Position numbers and translations under genes: made by a program. DNA of 64,000 nucleotides, taken from positions 1 to 64,000 of the forward strand of contig NZ_JARLTC010000029.1 of assembly GCF_029382225.1 (NCBI RefSeq), read 5' to 3'. Origin of the DNA: Spongiactinospora sp. TRM90649. Lineage in GTDB: Bacteria; Actinomycetota; Actinomycetes; Streptosporangiales; Streptosporangiaceae. The notes beneath the pieces are model-generated. The model ran no database searches and was not told the DNA's origin. It worked only from the letters and a program-made list of their open reading frames with translations. Shown here piece after piece: positions 55,236-64,000 of this stretch; position 1 is the stretch's first letter, and each line of letters starts with the position of its first letter.

Positions 55236-56468
55236 TCAGATGCCGTCGCGTTCCAGTGGGCAGCTCATGCAACGCGGCCCGCCGCGCCCCCGGCCCAGTT
55301 CGCCCCCGGGCACGGTGACGACCTCGACGCCCCTTTCGCTCAGGAAGTTGTTGGTCGTCGTGTTGCGGTCGTAGGCCACCACCACGCCGGGCTCGATGGC
55401 CAGCACGTTGCAGCCGTCGTCCCACTGCTCACGCTCGGCGGCGTGGACGTCCTGCTCGGCGGTGAGGACCTCGATGTCGTCGAGGCCGAGCGCCCGCCCG
55501 ATGGCCCGGTGCATGTCCTGCGGCGGGTGGTCGGTGACCTTCAGCTCCTTGTCGTTGTCGCCGGGCTCGATCGTGTACGACGGCAGCATGCCCAGGCCCG
55601 CGTACTTGGTGAACCGGCCCTCGTCGACCATGGTCATCACCGTGTCGAGGTGCATGAACGCACGCGCCTTGGGCATGCTCAGCGCCACGATCGTGGTGGC
55701 CGAGCCCGCCCTGAACAGGTTGCGGGCGACCATCTCCACCGCCTGCGGCTGGGTGCGCTCGCTCATCCCGATGAGCACCGCCCCGCGCCCGATGACCAGC
55801 ACGTCGCCGCCCTCGATGGTGGCCGGGGCCATCGCCGTGCCCGGGCACCACACCTTGAAGCGGGTCTCGTATTGGGAGGCGAACATCGGGTGCCAGCGGT
55901 AGATGGCCTCCATGTTGACCGTCTCGTTCTTGCGCGCCTTCATCCGCATGGCGTTGATCGAGACGCCGTCGTAGATCCAGCAGGAGTTGTCGCGGGTGAA
56001 CATCGCGTTGGGCAGCGGCTGGAGGATGAAGTCGTCCATCGCCAGGGTGTGGAAGGCCAGGCTCTTGGGGGCGCAGTCGCGATCCATGATCTCGCGCTTG
56101 GTGATGCCGCCGGTCAGGTGGGTCTGGAGGGTCGCGGAGTCGAGCGAGTCGAGGGTGTTGCGGATGGCGTCGGTGGCCAGCGGGCCGAACCACCGCTCGT
56201 CCACCACCTTGTCCAGGATGTGCTTGCGCGCCTCGGGGATCTCGACCGTCTCGCGCAGCAGGTCGGCCAGCAGGTGAACCTCGATGCCCCGCTCGCTCAG
56301 GGTGCGCTGCCACTCCTCGTGCTCCTCCAGGGCGCGCTGCACCCAAAGGACGTCGTCGAACAGCATGCTGTGCATGTTGGACGGTGTGAGCCGCTTCAGC
56401 GCGAGCTCGGGTTTGTGCACGAGCACCCGGTGCAGCCGGCCCACCTCGGAATCGACGTGAAAGCTCAT
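55236..56468 (-). CDS. arcA: Arginine deiminase
   Basis: The 410-residue enzyme hydrolyses arginine to citrulline and ammonia. Family motifs are EVGRLHRVLVHKPELALKRL, SNMHSMLFDDVLWVQRALEE, NAMFTRDNSCWIYDGVSINA, the catalytic Glu/Asp region TIEGGDVLVIGRGAVLIGMS, the catalytic His in FMHLDTVMTMVDEG and the nucleophile Cys near the end in RGGPRCMSCPLERDGI. ATG at 56468 follows GGGGGAG. It heads the arcA-permease-usp operon. Ornithine carbamoyltransferase and carbamate kinase, needed for ATP gain, are absent from the window. Confidence 0.95.
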   Translation of the reverse strand: MSFHVDSEVGRLHRVLVHKPELALKRLTPSNMHSMLFDDVLWVQRALEEHEEWQRTLSERGIEVHLLADLLRETVEIPEARKHILDKVVDERWFGPLATDAIRNTLDSLDSATLQTHLTGGITKREIMDRDCAPKSLAFHTLAMDDFILQPLPNAMFTRDNSCWIYDGVSINAMRMKARKNETVNMEAIYRWHPMFASQYETRFKVWCPGTAMAPATIEGGDVLVIGRGAVLIGMSERTQPQAVEMVARNLFRAGSATTIVALSMPKARAFMHLDTVMTMVDEGRFTKYAGLGMLPSYTIEPGDNDKELKVTDHPPQDMHRAIGRALGLDDIEVLTAEQDVHAAEREQWDDGCNVLAIEPGVVVAYDRNTTTNNFLSERGVEVVTVPGGELGRGRGGPRCMSCPLERDGI

Positions 56469-56621
56469 CGCTCTCCCCCTTAGCGCCGTACACACCGTCC
56501 CCGCCGAAGCGGGACGTCAAACGCTGATCTGGCCGGGCTTTTGGGCATATTTGCTGGTAGGGGGCGTGAGGGGGGCGATGGTCCGCTCAGTAGGGGCTGC
56601 TAGGGTGAATTCGCCACGCAA

Positions 56622-56653
56622 CCTTTAAGACCCGTCCTGTGAGGCGGGAAAGG
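56622..56653 (+). promoter_or_regulatory. PyrR-binding RNA hairpin over the pyrR ribosome binding site
   Basis: The transcript can form CCTTT/AAAGG outside and CCCG/CGGG inside, enclosing the loop TCCTGTGAGG. This matches the PyrR-binding consensus with its conserved UCC-N-G-N-GAGG loop. The AAAGG arm runs into GGCGGTGAT, which acts as the pyrR ribosome binding site, so PyrR bound with UMP would block translation of the operon's first gene. No separate terminator follows, arguing for translational rather than transcriptional control, as described in mycobacteria. Confidence 0.82.
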
Positions 56654-56666
56654 CGGTGATTTTCGC

Positions 56667-57253
<587 letters not shown>

Positions 57254-57257
<4 letters not shown>

Positions 57258-58171
57258 ACCGGCATCTGATCTCGGCCGCCGACCTCGGCAGGGACGACGC
57301 CCTGCTCATCCTCGACACCGCCGACGAGCTGAGCAGGGTCTCGGAACGCTCCATCAAGAAGCTGCCCACGCTGCGCGGCCGCACCGTGGTCAACCTGTTC
57401 TTCGAGGACTCCACCCGCACCCGCATCTCGTTCGAGGCGGCGGCCAAGCGGCTGTCCGCCGACGTGATCAACTTTTCGGCCAAGGGGTCGAGCGTGTCCA
57501 AGGGCGAGAGCCTGAAGGACACCGCGCTGACCCTCCAGGCCATGGGCGCCGACGCGGTGGTCATCAGGCACAGCGCCTCCGGCGCCCCGCACCGCCTGGC
57601 CGCGTGGGTCGACGGCAGCGTCGTCAACGCGGGCGACGGCACCCACGAGCACCCCACCCAGGCGCTGCTCGACGCCTTCACCATGCGCCGCAGGCTGGGC
57701 GTCCTGGACGGCCGCAGGATCGCCATCGTCGGCGACGTGCTGCACAGCCGGGTCGCCCGCTCCAACGTGCTGCTGCTGCACACCCTCGGCGCGGAGGTCA
57801 CGCTGGTGGCCCCGCCGACGCTGCTGCCGGTCACCGTCGAGTCCTGGCCCTGCGAGGTCTCCTACGACCTCGACTCGGTGCTGCCGAAGTCCGACGCCGT
57901 CATGATGCTGCGGGTGCAGAAGGAGCGGATGAACGACGCCTTCTTCCCGAGCGCGCGCGAGTACAGCCGCCGCTACGGCCTCGACCGCGACCGCCTGGCC
58001 CGGATGCCGGAAGACGCGATCGTGATGCACCCGGGGCCGATGAACCGGGGCATGGAGATCGCCGCCGAGGTCGCCGACTCCGCCCGCTCGACGATCGTCG
58101 AGCAGGTCGCCAACGGCGTGACCATCCGCATGGCCGTCCTGTACCTGCTGCTCGGGGGAGAGACCCAGTGA
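57254..58171 (+). CDS. pyrB: Aspartate carbamoyltransferase catalytic subunit
   Basis: The 305-residue enzyme makes N-carbamoylaspartate, the committed step of pyrimidine synthesis. Carbamoyl-phosphate contacts are FFEDSTRTRISFEAAAKRLS and HPTQALLDAFTMRRRLG. Aspartate contacts include LRVQKERMNDAFFPSAREY and IVMHPGPMNRGMEIAAEVAD. No regulatory PyrI gene is present, so the actinobacterial form probably assembles with dihydroorotase, whose gene follows at once (stop overlaps pyrC start). Confidence 0.96.
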
Positions 58172-59466
58172 TCCTGATCAAGAACGCTCGCGTGCTGGGC
58201 GGCGAGCCCGCCGACATCCTGGTACGCGACGGCGTGATCGCCGAGGTGGGCGCTCCACGGGCCGACGGCCCGGAGATCACCGTGATCGAGGCCGACGGCC
58301 TGATCGCGCTGCCCGGCCTGGTCGACCTGCACACCCACCTGCGCGAGCCGGGCCGCGAAGACGCCGAGACCGTCGCCTCCGGCACCCGCTCGGCCGCGCT
58401 GGGCGGCTTCACCGCCGTCCACGCGATGGCCAACACCTCGCCGGTCGCCGACACCGCCGGGGTCGTGGAGCAGGTCTGGCGGCTGGGCCAGGAGGCCGGA
58501 TACTGCGACGTGCGCCCCGTGGGCGCGGTGACCGTCGGCCTGGACGGCGAGCGCCTGGCCGAGCTGGGCGCGATGGCCGAGTCCGCCGCGGGCGTCCGGG
58601 TCTTCTCCGACGACGGCAAGTGCGTCTCCGACGCGGTGCTGATGCGCCGCGCGCTGGAATACGTCAAGGCGTTCGACGGCGTGATCGCCCAGCACGCCCA
58701 GGAGCCCCGCCTCACCGCCGGCGCGCAGATGAACGAGGGCGCCGTCTCCGGACGCCTCGGCCTGGGCGGCTGGCCCGCCGTCGCCGAGGAGGCGATCATC
58801 GCCCGCGACTGCCTGCTCGCCGCCCACGTCGGCTCCCGGCTGCACGTCTGCCACGTCTCCACCGCCGGGTCCGTGGAGATCATCCGCTGGGCCAAGTCCA
58901 AGGGCTGGAACATCACCGCCGAGGTGACCCCCCACCACCTGCTGCTCACCGACGACCTGGTGGAGACCTCCCCGCTCGGCTCCTACAACCCGATCTACAA
59001 GGTCAACCCGCCGCTGCGCACCCGCGACGACGTCCTCGCGCTGCGGGCCGCGCTCGCCGACGGCACCATCGACTGCGTGGCCACCGACCACGCGCCGCAC
59101 CCGGTCGAGGACAAGGAGACCGAGTGGGCGGCGGCGGCCATGGGCATGATCGGCCTGGAGACCGCGCTGCCGGTGGTCCAGGAGGCCATGATCGAGACCG
59201 GGCTGCTCGACTGGGCGCAGGTCGCCGACCGGATGTCGGCGCGGCCCGCCCGCATCGGGCGGCTGAGCGGCCACGGGACGCCCCTGGAGGCGGGCTCACC
59301 GGCCAACATCACCCTGTACGACCCCGCACCGCGCGCCGCCGTGGACCCGCACGGCTTCGCGTCGAAGAGCCGAAACACCCCCTACGAAGGCATGTCCCTG
59401 CCCGGCCGCGTGGTCGCCACGCTGCTCCGGGGCAGGCCGACCGTCATGGAAGGGAAGCTGGTCTGA
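58168..59466 (+). CDS. pyrC: Dihydroorotase
   Basis: The 432-residue class I dihydroorotase closes carbamoylaspartate to dihydroorotate. Metal and substrate motifs are LVDLHTHLREPGREDAETVA, FSDDGKCVSDAVLMRRALEY, LHVCHVSTAGSVEIIRWAKS, AEVTPHHLLLTDDLVETSPL, NPIYKVNPPLRTRDDVLALR and VATDHAPHPVEDKETEWAAA. The GTG start overlaps pyrB, and the stop overlaps carA as TGATG. The class I type fits a complex with PyrB. Confidence 0.95.
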   Translation: MILIKNARVLGGEPADILVRDGVIAEVGAPRADGPEITVIEADGLIALPGLVDLHTHLREPGREDAETVASGTRSAALGGFTAVHAMANTSPVADTAGVVEQVWRLGQEAGYCDVRPVGAVTVGLDGERLAELGAMAESAAGVRVFSDDGKCVSDAVLMRRALEYVKAFDGVIAQHAQEPRLTAGAQMNEGAVSGRLGLGGWPAVAEEAIIARDCLLAAHVGSRLHVCHVSTAGSVEIIRWAKSKGWNITAEVTPHHLLLTDDLVETSPLGSYNPIYKVNPPLRTRDDVLALRAALADGTIDCVATDHAPHPVEDKETEWAAAAMGMIGLETALPVVQEAMIETGLLDWAQVADRMSARPARIGRLSGHGTPLEAGSPANITLYDPAPRAAVDPHGFASKSRNTPYEGMSLPGRVVATLLRGRPTVMEGKLV

Positions 59467-60573
59467 TGGCCATCCTCGTTCTCGAAGACGGGCGGGTCTT
59501 CCGCGGCGCGCCGTACGGCGCGCGGGGGGAGACGTTCGGCGAGATGGTCTTCAACACCGGCATGACCGGCTACCAGGAGACCCTCACCGACCCGTCCTAC
59601 CACCGCCAGATCGTGGCGATGACCTCGCCGCACATCGGCAACACCGGCGTCAACGAGGAGGACCCCGAGTCCTCCCGGGTCTGGGTCGCCGGATACGTCG
59701 TGCGCGAGCCCGCCCGCGTCCACTCCAACTGGCGGGCCACGAGCGGCCTCGGCGAGTACCTGGCGGGGCAGGGGGTCGTCGGCATCGCGATGCCCGGCAC
59801 CCGGGCGCTCACCCGCCACCTGCGCGAGCGCGGGGCCATGCGGGCCGGGATCTTCTCCGGCGAGCACGCCGACGCGCCCGTGGACGAGCTGGTCGAGCGG
59901 GTGCGCCGGTCGCCGGGAATGGTGGGGGCCGACCTCGCCGCCGAGGTGTCCACGCGCGAGCCGTACGTGGTGCCGGCGGTCGGGGAGCGGCGGTTCACCG
60001 TCGCGGCCGTCGATCTCGGCATCAAGGCGATGACCCCGCAGCGGATGGCCGAGCGGGGCTGCGAGGTGCATGTGCTGCCGGCGTCGACCACGGCCGAGGA
60101 GATCCTCGCCCGGCGGCCCGACGGCGTGTTCTTCTCCAACGGCCCCGGCGACCCGGCCGCCGCCGACGCCCAGGTCGAGGCCCTGCGCGGGGTACTCGGC
60201 GCGGGCGTGCCGTTCTTCGGCATCTGCTTCGGCAACCAGCTCTTCGGCCGCGCGCTCGGGCTGGGCACCTACAAGCTCCGCTACGGCCACCGCGGCGTCA
60301 ACCAGCCCGTCCAGGACCGGCGGACCGGCAAGGTCGACATCTCCGCGCACAACCACGGCTTCGCCGTACGCGCCCCGCTGGACGGCCCGTTCGACACGCC
60401 GTACGGCAGGGCGGAGGTCAGCCACGTCAACCTCAACGACGACTGCGTCGAGGGGCTACGCCTGCTCGACCGCCCGGCCTTCAGCGTCCAGTACCACCCC
60501 GAGGCGGCGGCGGGGCCGCACGACGCGGCGGGCCTGTTCGACGAGTTCTGCGAGATGATGGGGGCGAAGCAGG

Positions 60574-60581
<8 letters not shown>
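59466..60581 (+). CDS. carA: Carbamoyl phosphate synthase small subunit
   Basis: The 371-residue glutaminase subunit delivers ammonia to CarB. The N-terminal domain has FGEMVFNTGMTGYQETLTDP and SPHIGNTGVNEEDPESSRVW. The class I amidotransferase domain has VFFSNGPGDPAAADAQVEAL, the nucleophile Cys in PFFGICFGNQLFGRALGL and the catalytic His/Glu in FSVQYHPEAAAGPHDAAGLF. Asn replaces the His often seen after the nucleophile (GICFGNQ), which is common in actinobacteria. It overlaps carB by 8 bp. Confidence 0.96.
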
Positions 60582-63876
<3,295 letters not shown>

Positions 63877-63925
63877 CCGCGCCCTGCCGCGGAGGTGATG
63901 GGAGACGGCTGCGACCCCGGTTCAG

Positions 63926-64000
63926 GTGACCGGCACGGTGCTGACCACGCGCCGGGTCGACGCCTACCATGCCCTGACGGTGGTGGCGCCGGGCATCGCC
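63926..64000 (+). CDS. pyrK: Dihydroorotate dehydrogenase electron-transfer subunit, 5' end only
   Basis: The last 75 bases read VTGTVLTTRRVDAYHALTVV then APGIA, the N-terminal FAD-domain strand of PyrK-type proteins, expected next in a pyr operon. The gene runs off the window. A consensus GGAGGTGATG lies at 63891-63900, but no in-frame ATG, GTG or TTG stands at the proper distance. In frame there is GAG ACG GCT GCG ACC, where relatives usually begin with a start codon followed by Thr-Ala. The next in-frame start is GTG at 63926, used here, about 30 bp from the ribosome binding site. Confidence 0.6.
   Translation, partial: MTGTVLTTRRVDAYHALTVVAPGIA

Overview
The window is very GC-rich, with GTG and TTG start codons, many ATGA/GTGA start-stop overlaps, a BldD homologue, an Rv2175c-type protein, a PASTA serine/threonine kinase and mycothiol-era protein families. 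This points to a filamentous actinomycete. The gene set and order fit the Streptosporangiales (Streptosporangium, Nonomuraea or Sphaerisporangium-like), but the genus cannot be fixed from the sequence alone.

Layout. Bases 1-7500 are a decayed accessory zone. It holds an IS630-type transposase relic with two frameshifts, an AT-richer island with an orphan secreted protein, a three-gene sugar-type operon (RmlD-like, SIS, RraA-like) whose last gene is cut off, and an XRE-type regulator broken by scrambled IS701-type fragments. Bases 7500-16600 carry a MarR-GNAT fusion beside its likely operator, an acetylxylan esterase/lactonase pair, an amidase relic, a NarL-type two-component system and a divergent ABC exporter whose permease is fused to an alpha/beta hydrolase. 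Bases 16600-28000 are conserved metabolism and signalling: glpK (with a DasR-type operator in its leader), pfkA, an MHYT protein, a MacSR-like two-component pair, thiI, an attenuator-controlled DAHP synthase gene and a LytS/LytTR pair.

Bases 28600-37600 hold endonuclease IV and, divergently, a nine-gene purine-catabolism operon running from urate oxidation to ureidoglycolate, with two of the three usual xanthine dehydrogenase subunits, an 8-oxoguanine/guanine-type deaminase and glycerate kinase. Bases 37600-47500 match a deeply conserved actinobacterial neighbourhood: PASTA/PknL-like kinase, thiOSG behind a TPP riboswitch, a reductase, Rv2175c, thiE, an F420-type oxidoreductase, a polyprenyl synthase and metF. 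The purine operon appears to sit inside this block, between aroF and the kinase.

Bases 47700-56500 mix an L,D-transpeptidase lipoprotein, a HEPN gene behind a textbook promoter overlaid by two LexA-box-like sites, a PP2C phosphatase, bldD with its c-di-GMP signature, and an arcA-permease-usp operon. Bases 56600-64000 are the pyrimidine operon pyrR-pyrB-pyrC-carA-carB-(pyrK), with a PyrR-binding RNA hairpin over the pyrR ribosome binding site; the window ends inside pyrK.

No CRISPR array, tRNA or rRNA gene was seen. No clearly unprecedented multi-gene system is visible. The best leads are the SOS-type promoter before the HEPN gene, the permease-hydrolase fusion, the Trp-Phe-Trp-Tyr leader of aroF, the dre-like operator at glpK and the compensated frameshift in the SIS gene.
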